A stretch of DNA of 64,000 nucleotides from Aestuariibaculum sediminum (GTDB taxonomy: Bacteria; Bacteroidota; Bacteroidia; Flavobacteriales; Flavobacteriaceae), in NCBI RefSeq assembly GCF_014596945.1, contig NZ_JACVXB010000006.1:1770-65769 (forward strand). Reading direction: 5' to 3'. The notes beneath the pieces were generated by a model. It made no database searches, was not told the DNA's origin, and saw nothing but the letters and a program-made list of their open reading frames with translations. Made by a program: the position numbers and the translations under genes. This document shows, in pieces, positions 1-7,709 of the stretch (the first letter of the stretch is position 1; each line of letters opens with the position of its first letter).

Positions 1-1847
1 TGGAATCCAGACGGAACATACACGTTTGAACCAGCCGATGATTTTTCAGGAACGGTAGATATAGTTTATGAAACCTGTGATGATAATGCTCGTGTACCAG
101 CATGTGATACGGCTACATTATCGGTAACAGTAATCGACAATACATCAGAAGTAAACAGTGTGATAGCTAATAATGATGAGAATGTATCTTATGGAAATAC
201 AGTGTCAGGCGATGTTTATGCCAATGATGTAGATCCGCAAGGGGATACTTTTACAATCACCGGCTTTGAAGTAGATACTGATGGCGATGGCATAGCCGAG
301 GCACAAACCCCAGGCACAACAGTACCAGTTTACGGAACGGATTCCGAAGGCAATGTTGTCGAAGCCGGAACCATCACGGTAACAGATTCAGGCGTATACA
401 CATTCACACCAAACGATGATTTTGTAGGTGAAGTAGAGATCAGTTATACCATAGCAGACGATGGTAGTCCATCGGCATCCGACAGTGCATTAATCACCAT
501 TGATGTGTTAGAAGATCCGAGTGAAGGTTTAGCTAATCTGGCACCATTTGCAGGCGACGATCAGTCAATTACCGAGGAGAATACTTCAGTAATGGGCGAA
601 TGGGCATCGAATGATAACGATCCAAACGGAGATATGATTGTGTTAAACGGCACGAGTACAGAGATCGATTTAAGCAATCCGACAGGAACAACAAGTTTAG
701 GAACGTATCCAACAGATATGGGCGGAAACATCGAGTTCTTTAGTGATGGTACTTATCAGTACACGCCACCAACAGATTACTATGGCGGCGATCAGGTAAG
801 TTATGAGATCTGTGATGTAACAAGCGTTGAACCACAACCATTATGTAGTACAGCAACGATTTACCTAACGGTATTAGAAACAAACACTACGGTAGCTATA
901 GGAGATGAGAACACCACTTTATCAGGTTTACCAGTAAGTGGGGATGTAACGACGAATGATTTTGATCCGGAAGGAGATAATCAGATATTCCAAGGATTTA
1001 TAGATGAAAACGGGGATCCGATAGCAAGTGGATCGACGGTGTCAGGAGTAGATTCCGAAGGCAATGAAGTAGCTAATGCCGGAACAATCACCTGGAATCC
1101 AGACGGAACATACACGTTTGAACCAGCCGATGATTTTTCAGGAACGGTAGATATAGTTTATGAAACCTGTGATGATAATGCTCGTGTACCAGCATGTGAT
1201 ACGGCTACATTATCGGTAACAGTAATCGACAATACATCAGAAGTAAACAGTGTGATAGCTAATAATGATGAGAATGTATCTTATGGAAATACAGTGTCAG
1301 GCGATGTTTATGCCAATGATGTAGATCCGCAAGGGGATACTTTTACAATCACCGGCTTTGAAGTAGATACTGATGGCGATGGCATAGCCGAGGCACAAAC
1401 CCCAGGCACAACAGTACCAGTTTACGGAACGGATTCCGAAGGCAATGTTGTCGAAGCCGGAACCATCACGGTAACAGATTCAGGCGTATACACATTCACA
1501 CCAAACGATGATTTTGTAGGTGAAGTAGAGATCAGTTATACCATAGCAGACGATGGTAGTCCATCGGCATCCGACAGTGCATTAATCACCATTGATGTGT
1601 TAGAAGATCCGAGTGAAGGTTTAGCTAATCTGGCACCATTTGCAGGCGACGATCAGTCAATTACCGAGGAGAATACTTCAGTAATGGGCGAATGGGCATC
1701 GAATGATAACGATCCAAACGGAGATATGATTGTGTTAAACGGCACGAGTACAGAGATCGATTTAAGCAATCCGACAGGAACAACAAGTTTAGGAACGTAT
1801 CCAACAGATATGGGCGGAAACATCGAGTTCTTTAGTGATGGTACTTA
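1..1847 (+). repeat. 1,092-bp tandem super-repeat inside the adhesin gene
   Basis: Bases 1-755 recur at 1093-1847 with no mismatch that I could find by eye; the copies first differ at 756 versus 1848 and then drift within the last B module (about 1848-1970). The period of 1,092 bp is 364 codons, so frame is kept. Perfect identity over 755 bp, including third codon positions, points to recent duplication or ongoing gene conversion. The repeat is cut off by the window edge, so the copy number is unknown. Confidence 0.95.
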
Positions 1848-2769
1848 CTTGTACACACCTCCAGTAGATTATTTTGGTCCAGACCAGGTAAGTTATGAGA
1901 TTTGTGATGTAACAAGCGTTGAGCCACAACCATTATGTAGTTCTGCAACAATTTTCGTTACAGTCTTAGAAAAACAATGTTTAGACTTTGACTTGTGGGT
2001 TTACTTAGAAGGTAGTTTAGTAGAACCGCAAACAGGTTTGTATAATAATCCGCCAATGCGAACAGCATTAAATGATTCTTATTTATTACCTGGACAGTAC
2101 AACGAGAACACTACAGGAACTAAGTATGCATTACCGGGTCAACCATTTGCTGCGGCTCCGTGGAATTATAATGGAATTGAAGGTAGCTATTACGATTCAG
2201 AAGGATTAGTTGCTAATGCAAAAGCTAATTATCCAGCAACAGTAGTAGATTGGGTATTAGTTTCATTGCGAACAACTCCAGATGAAGGAGGCGAAACAAT
2301 TTGTCAACGAGCTGGATTATTACATAGCGACGGTCACATAGAATTATTAAATACTTCAGATTGTTGTTATATTGATGCTAATGTTAGTTACTATATTGTT
2401 ATAGAACATAGAAACCATTTATTAATAATGTCTCAAGATCCAGTTAGCGTAGTAAATAAGACAATTACCTATGATTTTAGAGATAAACAAACCTATATTA
2501 ATGATGTATTTAATTCAGGGGTATACATTGGTCAGAAAGAAGTACTTCCAGGAGTATTTGTAATGTATGCTGGTAATGGTGATCAAACCACTACAGAAAA
2601 TGAAGATACAGACATTACGGCAGAAGATGGTAACAAATGGATTAACAATGGTACAGCTAGTGATGTTTATAACGCAGCAGATTATAATATGGATGGCGAA
2701 GTAAACGCATTAGATTATGAGCTATGGAAGAAAAACTCTCCAGGATTTACAAGTGTACCACGTAAATAA
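1..2769 (+). CDS. Giant cell-surface repeat protein, 3' part (Ig/cadherin-like modules, dockerin-like C-terminus)
   Basis: The reading frame is open from base 1, so the 5' end lies outside the window; 922 residues are visible. The protein is built of modules of about 118-128 residues, each with the 'NDxDPxGD' and 'DGTYxYTPxxDYxGxDxVSYxICD' type pattern of bacterial tandem Ig/cadherin-like domains, usually found in very long adhesins. Three module types (A, B, C) repeat in order as a 364-residue super-repeat; the window shows end-of-C, A, B, C, A, B. After about residue 658 a unique region of some 265 residues follows with no repeats, ending in an EF-hand/dockerin-like stretch (DYNMDGEVNALDYELWKKN). 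No typical type IX secretion C-terminal domain is obvious. Known of the family: calcium-stabilised surface adhesion rods. The role in adhesion is inference. Confidence 0.85.
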   Translation, partial: WNPDGTYTFEPADDFSGTVDIVYETCDDNARVPACDTATLSVTVIDNTSEVNSVIANNDENVSYGNTVSGDVYANDVDPQGDTFTITGFEVDTDGDGIAEAQTPGTTVPVYGTDSEGNVVEAGTITVTDSGVYTFTPNDDFVGEVEISYTIADDGSPSASDSALITIDVLEDPSEGLANLAPFAGDDQSITEENTSVMGEWASNDNDPNGDMIVLNGTSTEIDLSNPTGTTSLGTYPTDMGGNIEFFSDGTYQYTPPTDYYGGDQVSYEICDVTSVEPQPLCSTATIYLTVLETNTTVAIGDENTTLSGLPVSGDVTTNDFDPEGDNQIFQGFIDENGDPIASGSTVSGVDSEGNEVANAGTITWNPDGTYTFEPADDFSGTVDIVYETCDDNARVPACDTATLSVTVIDNTSEVNSVIANNDENVSYGNTVSGDVYANDVDPQGDTFTITGFEVDTDGDGIAEAQTPGTTVPVYGTDSEGNVVEAGTITVTDSGVYTFTPNDDFVGEVEISYTIADDGSPSASDSALITIDVLEDPSEGLANLAPFAGDDQSITEENTSVMGEWASNDNDPNGDMIVLNGTSTEIDLSNPTGTTSLGTYPTDMGGNIEFFSDGTYLYTPPVDYFGPDQVSYEICDVTSVEPQPLCSSATIFVTVLEKQCLDFDLWVYLEGSLVEPQTGLYNNPPMRTALNDSYLLPGQYNENTTGTKYALPGQPFAAAPWNYNGIEGSYYDSEGLVANAKANYPATVVDWVLVSLRTTPDEGGETICQRAGLLHSDGHIELLNTSDCCYIDANVSYYIVIEHRNHLLIMSQDPVSVVNKTITYDFRDKQTYINDVFNSGVYIGQKEVLPGVFVMYAGNGDQTTTENEDTDITAEDGNKWINNGTASDVYNAADYNMDGEVNALDYELWKKNSPGFTSVPRK

Positions 2770-2797
2770 TAGTTAAGTAAATATTTTAAGTGAAAGG

Positions 2798-2834
2798 CAC
2801 CTTGAAACTCAACTTGTTTCAAGGTGTTTTTTTT
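2798..2834 (+). terminator. Rho-independent terminator of the adhesin gene
   Basis: An 11-bp perfect stem (CACCTTGAAAC at 2798-2808, GTTTCAAGGTG at 2816-2826) with a 7-nt loop is followed by eight T. It lies 28 bp after the stop codon. Confidence 0.9.
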
Positions 2835-2945
2835 ATTATTAGAATGCGAAAATACAACTGTGATAAAAAGTAGGAGTAATAACTAACGGATAACACTTAA
2901 TTACTAAAAAGAAATTTAAACATTAGCAAACCACATTCAATTTTG

Positions 2946-2953
2946 TACTTTTG
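2946..2953 (+). promoter_or_regulatory. Probable -7 element of idi (TACTTTTG)
   Basis: The element matches the Bacteroidota TAnnTTTG consensus and ends only 7 nt before the idi ATG at 2961. I see no good -33 TTG. If used, transcription would begin almost at the start codon. It also overlaps a TTG at 2943 that would otherwise extend the reading frame. Confidence 0.5.
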
Positions 2954-2960
2954 TTTCACT

Positions 2961-3485
2961 ATGAAAGAAGAACAAGTCATTTTAGTAGATCAAAACGATG
3001 AGCAAATAGGACTGATGCCAAAAATGGAAGCCCACGAAAAAGCATTATTGCATCGTGCGTTTTCAGTGTTTGTCTTTAATGAGAAAAACGAATTAATGCT
3101 ACAGCAGCGTGCAGCGCATAAATATCATTCTCCTCTGTTATGGACGAATACCTGTTGCAGTCATCAGCGTGAAGGGGAATCTAATATAGATGCAGGTAAG
3201 CGCAGATTGCAGGAAGAAATGGGATTTGTTACCGATTTAAAGGAAACAACCTCTTTTATATATAAGGCTCCTTTTGATAATGGGTTAACAGAACATGAGT
3301 ACGATCATATTATGGTTGGACATTATGAAGGCAATCCCAAAATAAATCCAGATGAAGTTGAAGCTTGGAAATGGATGTCGTTGGATGCTGTAAGAGCCGA
3401 TATTGAAGTACAGCCAGAACTTTATACGGCTTGGTTTAAAATAATTTTCGAGAAATTCTATCAACATATTAATATTAAAAAATAA
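2961..3485 (+). CDS. idi: Isopentenyl-diphosphate delta-isomerase, type I (Nudix fold)
   Basis: This enzyme interconverts isopentenyl and dimethylallyl diphosphate in the cytoplasm for isoprenoid synthesis (menaquinone, carotenoids, undecaprenyl carriers). The 174-residue protein has the type I features: HRAFSVFVFN near the N-terminus, LLQQR-like and WTNTCCSH with the catalytic Cys and metal-binding His, a Nudix-like stretch (REGESN..AGKRRLQEEMGF), and EHEYDH with the catalytic Glu. Length is usual for the family. I chose ATG 2961 because the upstream TTG at 2943 lies within the probable -7 element. The stop codon overlaps the next ATG (TAATG), so the two genes are very likely one transcript. 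Confidence 0.93.
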   Translation: MKEEQVILVDQNDEQIGLMPKMEAHEKALLHRAFSVFVFNEKNELMLQQRAAHKYHSPLLWTNTCCSHQREGESNIDAGKRRLQEEMGFVTDLKETTSFIYKAPFDNGLTEHEYDHIMVGHYEGNPKINPDEVEAWKWMSLDAVRADIEVQPELYTAWFKIIFEKFYQHINIKK

Positions 3486-3895
3486 TGAAAGCAACTGTTA
3501 GCAGAAAAGCTCATTTTAATGCTGCTCACAGACTTTTTAAGGAAGGATGGAGTGATGAGAAAAATCTACAGGTTTTTGGAAAATGCAGTAATCCTAATTA
3601 TCACGGGCATAATTATGAGTTAGTAGTTAGTGTGACAGGAGAAATAGACCAGGAGACTGGTTTTGTAGTTGATTTAAAAATATTAAAAGATATTATAAAA
3701 CAAGAGGTAGAGGAACCATTGGATCATAAAAATTTAAACATTGAAGTTGATGCATTTAAAACCTTAAATCCCACGACTGAGAATATAGCAGTATATATAT
3801 ATGAAAAACTAAAACCTCATTTAAAGCCAGAATTAGATTTAGAGGTTACTTTATTTGAAACTCCTAGGAATTTTGTAACCTATTCAGGAGAGTAG
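3485..3895 (+). CDS. 6-pyruvoyl-tetrahydropterin synthase / 6-carboxytetrahydropterin synthase family protein
   Basis: Members of this family convert dihydroneopterin triphosphate to 6-carboxytetrahydropterin (QueD, queuosine pathway) or to 6-pyruvoyl-tetrahydropterin. In the 136 residues I see the zinc-binding His (AAHRL and HGHNY), the Cys of FGKCSNPNYHGHNY, and LDHKNLN and TTENIA near the other catalytic His and Glu. The start overlaps the idi stop by one base. No other queuosine or biopterin gene is nearby, so I cannot choose between QueD and a PTPS role from context; QueD is the more common bacterial case. Confidence 0.88.
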   Translation: MKATVSRKAHFNAAHRLFKEGWSDEKNLQVFGKCSNPNYHGHNYELVVSVTGEIDQETGFVVDLKILKDIIKQEVEEPLDHKNLNIEVDAFKTLNPTTENIAVYIYEKLKPHLKPELDLEVTLFETPRNFVTYSGE

Positions 3896-3913
3896 AATTT
3901 ATTAAAACAAAAA

Positions 3914-3944
3914 AATCCCAAGTCCTTTACTTGGGATTTTTATT
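3914..3944. terminator. Bidirectional terminator between the queD-like gene and the hotdog-like gene
   Basis: A 10-bp stem (AATCCCAAGT at 3914-3923, ACTTGGGATT at 3929-3938) with a 5-nt loop has T-rich sequence on the right and A-rich on the left. It can end both convergent transcripts. Confidence 0.85.
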
Positions 3945-4315
3945 TAACAAGCAGTTTTACTTTCGGTAAATTCTGTATTGTTTACAGGGAAATTAAATAA
4001 TGCGCTACAAACCCTCTCATGATGATTTAAAGTGGTCTTCGCTTTTGTTACTAGAATATTCACAGTAAAACTAGTCGTGGTTTGTTTTACCAATTGAGCC
4101 TGAATAGTAAGTTTGTCCTTAATAAAGGCGTTTTTATGCATTTTAAATTTATAATCTGTGAATTCAGGAACATCCTGTAAATAAAAACCTTTAACAGGAA
4201 TTGTTGCAATATCTTTTACCGCGTCGTAAAGAGTACTTGGTAATAAAAATCCGTTGGCGTTACTAATTTTTTTTGTCACTATAAAAGATGCGTTTGTATG
4301 TGTATTTGTTTTCAT
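3944..4315 (-). CDS. Small protein with probable hotdog (thioesterase-like) fold
   Basis: I do not recognise a named family for these 123 residues. The order of segments resembles a hotdog protein: an N-terminal strand, a helix-like NGFLLPSTLYDAVKDIA, then alternating strands DYKFKMHKNAFIKDKLTIQAQLV and TSFTVNILVTKAKTT like the substrate-channel strands of small acyl-CoA thioesterases. There is no catalytic Asp or Glu I can assign. It has no signal peptide, so it is probably cytoplasmic. An 18-bp sequence spanning its start codon recurs 134 bp upstream at the start of a 40-codon frame. Confidence 0.5.
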   Translation of the reverse strand: MKTNTHTNASFIVTKKISNANGFLLPSTLYDAVKDIATIPVKGFYLQDVPEFTDYKFKMHKNAFIKDKLTIQAQLVKQTTTSFTVNILVTKAKTTLNHHERVCSALFNFPVNNTEFTESKTAC

Positions 4316-4457
4316 AATTTAAAGGGTTAGGGGTACAACAATATGGGAGAGAGTTTAAAATGACTAGGCATAAAACATAACGTTTTCTGTATAAGAAATA
4401 AATTAATAATAGATTGGACGGTTTTGGAAATGGTTTTAATTGTTTTCATAATTTAAA
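4306..4457 (-). repeat. 18-bp direct repeat covering two start-codon contexts
   Basis: The sequence TTGTTTTCATAATTTAAA occurs at 4306-4323 and 4440-4457. In both copies the CAT is the complement of an ATG on the minus strand, so the initiation region seems to have been duplicated. Confidence 0.7.
4327..4449 (-). CDS. Possible 40-residue leader peptide upstream of the hotdog-like gene
   Basis: A frame of 40 codons starts at ATG 4449 and stops 11 bases before the start of the hotdog-like gene on the same strand. It begins MKTIKTISKTVQSIIN and ends in a hydrophobic, proline-containing tail. Its start-codon context (18 bases, 4440-4457) is identical to that of the following gene (4306-4323). That shared context is the only evidence beyond its length; it could also be a chance frame in a long leader. 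Confidence 0.3.
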   Translation of the reverse strand: MKTIKTISKTVQSIINLFLIQKTLCFMPSHFKLSPILLYP

Positions 4458-4487
4458 AATTTAAGGTTTGAATTTGTTTTAAATAAA

Positions 4488-4517
4488 AAAGGTGCTTTTA
4501 TTAATAAAAGCACCTTT
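4488..4517 (-). terminator. Minus-strand terminator after the 38-codon frame
   Basis: A 13-bp perfect stem (AAAGGTGCTTTTA at 4488-4500 with TAAAAGCACCTTT at 4505-4517) with loop TTAA; read on the minus strand it is followed by a T-rich run. It lies about 27 bp after the stop codon of the 38-codon frame, and no other minus-strand gene is available to be terminated here. Confidence 0.8.
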
Positions 4518-4543
4518 AAATTGTTATCTATTGTTAAAAAGAA

Positions 4544-4660
4544 TTATTTGTAATGAAGATGCTCACGAGATGAAATATGTAACATAGTAAAAGCGACCGC
4601 TTTCCACTGTTGCGAAATACGGCTACACTTCTGTTTATATGACATCATTGTTGTGTTCAT
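4544..4660 (-). CDS. Possible small protein of 38 residues
   Basis: An ATG at 4660 opens a frame reading MNTTMMSYKQKCSRISQQWK and ending SREHLHYK before TAA. It is basic, with no membrane segment. What supports it is its setting: a -7-like element TACTTTTA (minus strand, 4673-4666) sits 5 nt before the ATG, and a strong dedicated terminator follows. Translation may instead start at the ATGATG four codons later. I do not recognise the sequence. The alternative is a short non-coding RNA of about 170 nt with a chance frame. Confidence 0.4.
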   Translation of the reverse strand: MNTTMMSYKQKCSRISQQWKAVAFTMLHISSREHLHYK

Positions 4661-4735
4661 CGATATAAAAGTACGTATATTTTTTTTATAATTAATTATT
4701 TAATTTAAAATAGATGTTTTTATTTAGGATTAATG

Positions 4736-4743
4736 TAATTTTG
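4736..4743 (+). promoter_or_regulatory. Probable -7 element (TAATTTTG) for the 89-residue protein gene
   Basis: It matches TAnnTTTG and is followed by CA, as often seen in this group. It lies 25 bp before the ATG at 4769. No clear -33 TTG. Confidence 0.5.
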
Positions 4744-4768
4744 CACGCAAATAAAACACATTATAATT

Positions 4769-5038
4769 ATGGCAAATAAGAGAGACCTTAAAAAAGACAT
4801 TAACTATGTATTAGGAGATATTATTGAGGCAGTGTATGTTTGGGAGTACGCCAATACAGATAAAGATACAAAAGAAAGTTCGGCTATTATAGACGAAGCT
4901 ATTGTTACTTTTGATGAGTTAATCGCTAAAGTAAATGCAAAGGATATTGATAATGCTAAGGCGCATTTTAAAAGCATCCAAAACGAGTTAGAAAGTAGAG
5001 GAAACGAATTAATTGAAAAAATTAATAAATTAAGTTAA
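4769..5038 (+). CDS. Conserved-type hypothetical protein, helical, 89 residues
   Basis: I do not recognise the family. The sequence (MANKRDLKKDINYVLGDIIE...) is charged and appears wholly alpha-helical, with heptad-like spacing in the last 45 residues, no signal peptide and no membrane segment, so it is a probable cytoplasmic small helical protein. It has its own promoter-like element and stands alone, immediately upstream of the tRNA-Thr gene. Start at ATG 4769 is the only good choice. Function unknown. Confidence 0.75.
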   Translation: MANKRDLKKDINYVLGDIIEAVYVWEYANTDKDTKESSAIIDEAIVTFDELIAKVNAKDIDNAKAHFKSIQNELESRGNELIEKINKLS

Positions 5039-5055
5039 TTTTTTTGACGGAATAT

Positions 5056-5085
5056 TTGCAGATTCAATTTTTGCTTTTATATTTG
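5056..5085 (+). promoter_or_regulatory. Promoter of tRNA-Thr (TTG-N19-TATATTTG)
   Basis: TTG at 5056-5058, 19 bp, and TATATTTG at 5078-5085 fit the Bacteroidota sigma-A consensus exactly. The tRNA starts 15 bp after the -7 element. Confidence 0.85.
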
Positions 5086-5099
5086 CACCCGTCAAAAAC

Positions 5100-5173
5100 G
5101 CCGATATAGCTCAGCTGGCTAGAGCAGCTGATTTGTAATCAGCAGGTCGTGGGTTCGAGTCCCTCTATCGGCT
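5100..5173 (+). tRNA. tRNA-Thr (anticodon TGT)
   Basis: A full cloverleaf can be folded: acceptor GCCGATA/TATCGGC, D arm with AGCTGGCTAGAGC, anticodon stem GCTGA/TCAGC with loop TTTGTAA (anticodon TGT at the centre), and T arm GTGGGTTCGAGTCCC-like. The CCA end is not encoded. Decodes ACA and related Thr codons. Confidence 0.95.
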
Positions 5174-5179
5174 CAAAAA

Positions 5180-5212
5180 AAGCTTCACTTTTTAAGTGAA
5201 GCTTTTTTATTT
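5180..5212 (+). terminator. Terminator after tRNA-Thr
   Basis: Stem AAGCTTCACTT (5180-5190) with AAGTGAAGCTT (5194-5204), 3-nt loop, then a T-rich run. It begins 7 bp after the tRNA. Confidence 0.85.
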
Positions 5213-5250
5213 TAAATAGTTAATAGAAAGTTATATTTAAGGATTAAAAA

Positions 5251-5284
5251 AAAGACATTCAATAACTATTGAATGTCTTTTTTG
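5251..5284 (-). terminator. Terminator of the DUF4369 lipoprotein gene
   Basis: Stem AAAGACATTCAA (5251-5262) with TTGAATGTCTTT (5269-5280); both flanks are A/T runs, so it can work in both directions, here chiefly for the minus-strand gene at 5304. Confidence 0.85.
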
Positions 5285-5303
5285 ATGTCAAAATGAATAT
5301 ATA

Positions 5304-5999
5304 TTATTCTGCTTCTTTTATCTTATCAATAAATTTTTGAAGTTCTACACCATATTTAGAGGCTTTAACCTTATCGGTTAAAGAATTGTTTATCGTGTCT
5401 AGTAGATTTACTTTAGCATTATATATTTCTGATAGCGCTAAATAAGGAGCCACTTCACTATTTTTATTGTTAATTGCGAAATTAACTGTAAATAGGTAAC
5501 GTCTTTTTATTAAGTTAAGCGATAGTTTATCGATACTATCAATTTTTGTTTGATCATTTTCTTTACGGGCCTCAAAACTTGCTTTTATCAGGTCTAAATT
5601 TTGGTCGTTTAGACGTCCAATCATTTGTTGGTAATTTTCCAGTGTTTTTTGTTGTTCAGATCCATTTATTTTGGCGTCTAAAGCGAAGTCTTTAACCGTT
5701 GTATGGATCTCAGTAACTCCTTTGTCAGCAAAAAAAGGAATTCTTTCATTTTCGGACGTATTTTTATTTAAATATAAAAAGAACATTTCAGGAGATTCAA
5801 GAGGGCTGTAAAGTTCAAATTGGGAATTACCATTAACTACAACTGAGTCTACAGTTACTAAAACCGTGTCTTGTACTTTTTTTAAATACACTGTTCCTTT
5901 TTTTAAACCTTTAACGTTTGTTTTTACAACTAAATCATGCTGCTCTTTAGAACAGGAGGCAATAACAATCATTGCTAGAGCGAATACTATTTTCTTCAT
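5304..5999 (-). CDS. Lipoprotein with DUF4369-like domain
   Basis: The 231-residue protein has a lipoprotein signal (MKKIVFALAMIVIASC, Cys at 16), so it should be lipid-anchored in the periplasm or on the outer membrane. The body (VKGLKKGTVYLKKVQDT..., VDSVVVNGNSQFELYSPLESPEMFFLYLN) matches the pattern of DUF4369, the beta-rich domain normally placed in front of an AhpC/TSA-thioredoxin domain in Bacteroidota. Here no thioredoxin domain or CxxC motif follows; the C-terminal half is helical and charged. It may bind the same unknown ligand as its longer relatives without redox activity. Monocistronic. Confidence 0.7.
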   Translation of the reverse strand: MKKIVFALAMIVIASCSKEQHDLVVKTNVKGLKKGTVYLKKVQDTVLVTVDSVVVNGNSQFELYSPLESPEMFFLYLNKNTSENERIPFFADKGVTEIHTTVKDFALDAKINGSEQQKTLENYQQMIGRLNDQNLDLIKASFEARKENDQTKIDSIDKLSLNLIKRRYLFTVNFAINNKNSEVAPYLALSEIYNAKVNLLDTINNSLTDKVKASKYGVELQKFIDKIKEAE

Positions 6000-6137
6000 A
6001 TTTAAAATAAAATTTTACCCGATAATCGAGCGAATACTGTTTTGGGATTCAACCCTCTTTAAGTTCAAATAAATTTACCTTGATATTATTTTAGGGAATT
6101 TTTTAAAAAGCAAATATGCTAATAAAATTGTTAAGTT

Positions 6138-7448
6138 TTAGCTTGCTGAAGCTAATTCCATCAAAATGGTACAAACAATTGCTGATATAGTCCCTATGGC
6201 ATAACCAAATACAGCCAGTAACACGCCTACAGTTGCCAGCGATGGATGAAATGCAGATGCGACAATGGGGGCTGACGCTGCACCTCCTACATTTGCTTGG
6301 CTACCAACAGCCATAAAAAAGTAAGGGGCCTTTATCAATTTGGCTACCAAAATTAATAAGCCTGCATGTATAGACATCCAAACGAGCCCCACGGCAATCA
6401 AACCAACATTATCAAAGATCAAATTCAGGTCCATTTTCATGCCTATTGAAGCAACTAAAATATAAATAAATACACTTCCAATTTTACTAGCACCAGCGCC
6501 TTCGTAATTTCTAGCCTTTGTGTATGATAGAAATATGGCTATTACTGTTGATAAGCTAATCATCCAAAAGAAACCCGAACCAAGGAAAGTAAACATGTTT
6601 CTGGTTGTAGAATTGCTAATTTCAGAAACTAATTTATCAAAATAAGGAGCAATATAACCAGAAAGTAGATGCGCAATGCTTACTGTTCCAAAAGCAATTG
6701 CAAGCATGAGCATATAATCGGTTAAAGTTGGTGTTTTTTTTATGCCCTCTGTAAAATTAGAAACTTTTTCTTTTAGGCTATCAATAGAGGACGTATCTGC
6801 TTTTAGCCATTTGTTAATTTTGTCTCTTTTTCCAATGCCTATTAATAATATAGCCATCCAAATATTAGCAACAACAATATCGACAAATACCATTCCGCCA
6901 TATAATTTTTGGTTGTAGCCGTAAATTTCCAACATAGCGGTTTGGTTGGCTCCACCACCAATCCAACTGCCCGCTAAAGTCGAAAGACCACGCCAAACTG
7001 CATCAGGACCTGCTCCTCCAACAGTTTCTGGCGAGACTATCGAAATGAGCAATATAGCAATTGGGCCGCCTATTATAATGCCAATCGTACCCGTAAAAAA
7101 CATGATTAAAGCTCGCCATCCAAGATTGAATACACCTTTAAGGTCAATACTTAATGTCATTAAAACAAGTGCAGCAGGTAGCAAAAATCGGCTTGTTATA
7201 AAATATATATTGCTTTTATGTTTAACAACTTCATTCGCTTCATTTACTGTTTCCCATTCTGGGGAAATTAAACCAAAGGACGTTAAAATAGCTGGTACCA
7301 TATAAGCCATGAAAAGTCCAGGAACAATTTTATAAAATTTTGACCAAAAACCGGTTGTTCTAGACTCAGTATAAAAAACAAAGCCCAGTGCAAGCATAAG
7401 TAGACCAAATGTGATTGTATCGTTTGTGAAAATTGGAGAGTTATCCAT
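6138..7448 (-). CDS. DUF819 family integral membrane protein
   Basis: The 436-residue protein has about eleven hydrophobic segments separated by short loops and belongs by pattern to DUF819 (YjcL-like): DAVWRGLSTLAGSWIGGGANQTAM and GSQANVGGAASAPIVASAFHPSLA are glycine/alanine-rich half-helix regions repeated in the two halves, as in secondary transporters with inverted repeats. Substrate is unknown for the family. A cytoplasmic charged loop (about residues 210-245) separates the halves. Transcribed alone. Confidence 0.8.
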   Translation of the reverse strand: MDNSPIFTNDTITFGLLMLALGFVFYTESRTTGFWSKFYKIVPGLFMAYMVPAILTSFGLISPEWETVNEANEVVKHKSNIYFITSRFLLPAALVLMTLSIDLKGVFNLGWRALIMFFTGTIGIIIGGPIAILLISIVSPETVGGAGPDAVWRGLSTLAGSWIGGGANQTAMLEIYGYNQKLYGGMVFVDIVVANIWMAILLIGIGKRDKINKWLKADTSSIDSLKEKVSNFTEGIKKTPTLTDYMLMLAIAFGTVSIAHLLSGYIAPYFDKLVSEISNSTTRNMFTFLGSGFFWMISLSTVIAIFLSYTKARNYEGAGASKIGSVFIYILVASIGMKMDLNLIFDNVGLIAVGLVWMSIHAGLLILVAKLIKAPYFFMAVGSQANVGGAASAPIVASAFHPSLATVGVLLAVFGYAIGTISAIVCTILMELASAS

Positions 7449-7656
7449 GATTGTTTATTAATGTTTTGAGAAGTTTCAAAATTAATATAATAAACTATGT
7501 GGTTGTAAACTTGTGATATTAATTTAAAATTTTGTTTTATGTTTTAGTTTGGCACAGTAATTGAAACGTTAATATTAGTTGTATTCAAGTATAAAATTAT
7601 TGAGTGGTTACTTTAATTTTTGAATTGCAACTCATATTTTTGGTTGGTTAGTTAAA

Positions 7657-7685
7657 AAAAGCATCCTCGTTCGGATGCTTTTTTT
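7657..7685 (-). terminator. Terminator of the outer-membrane barrel gene
   Basis: Stem AAAAGCATCC (7657-7666) with GGATGCTTTT (7673-7682), loop TCGTTC, T or A runs on both sides. It is placed to end the minus-strand gene at 7710. Confidence 0.85.
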
Positions 7686-7709
7686 CATTTATAGTATTAA
7701 AGCTAAACA

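Noticed and set aside
1-1847. Regular repeats that might suggest a CRISPR array
   Set aside because: The period is 1,092 bp, the repeat is in frame and encodes protein domains; there are no short spacers.
6946-7305. A 119-codon frame on the plus strand opposite the DUF819 gene
   Set aside because: Composition is proline- and serine-rich as expected of an antisense shadow; the opposite frame has clear membrane-protein structure.
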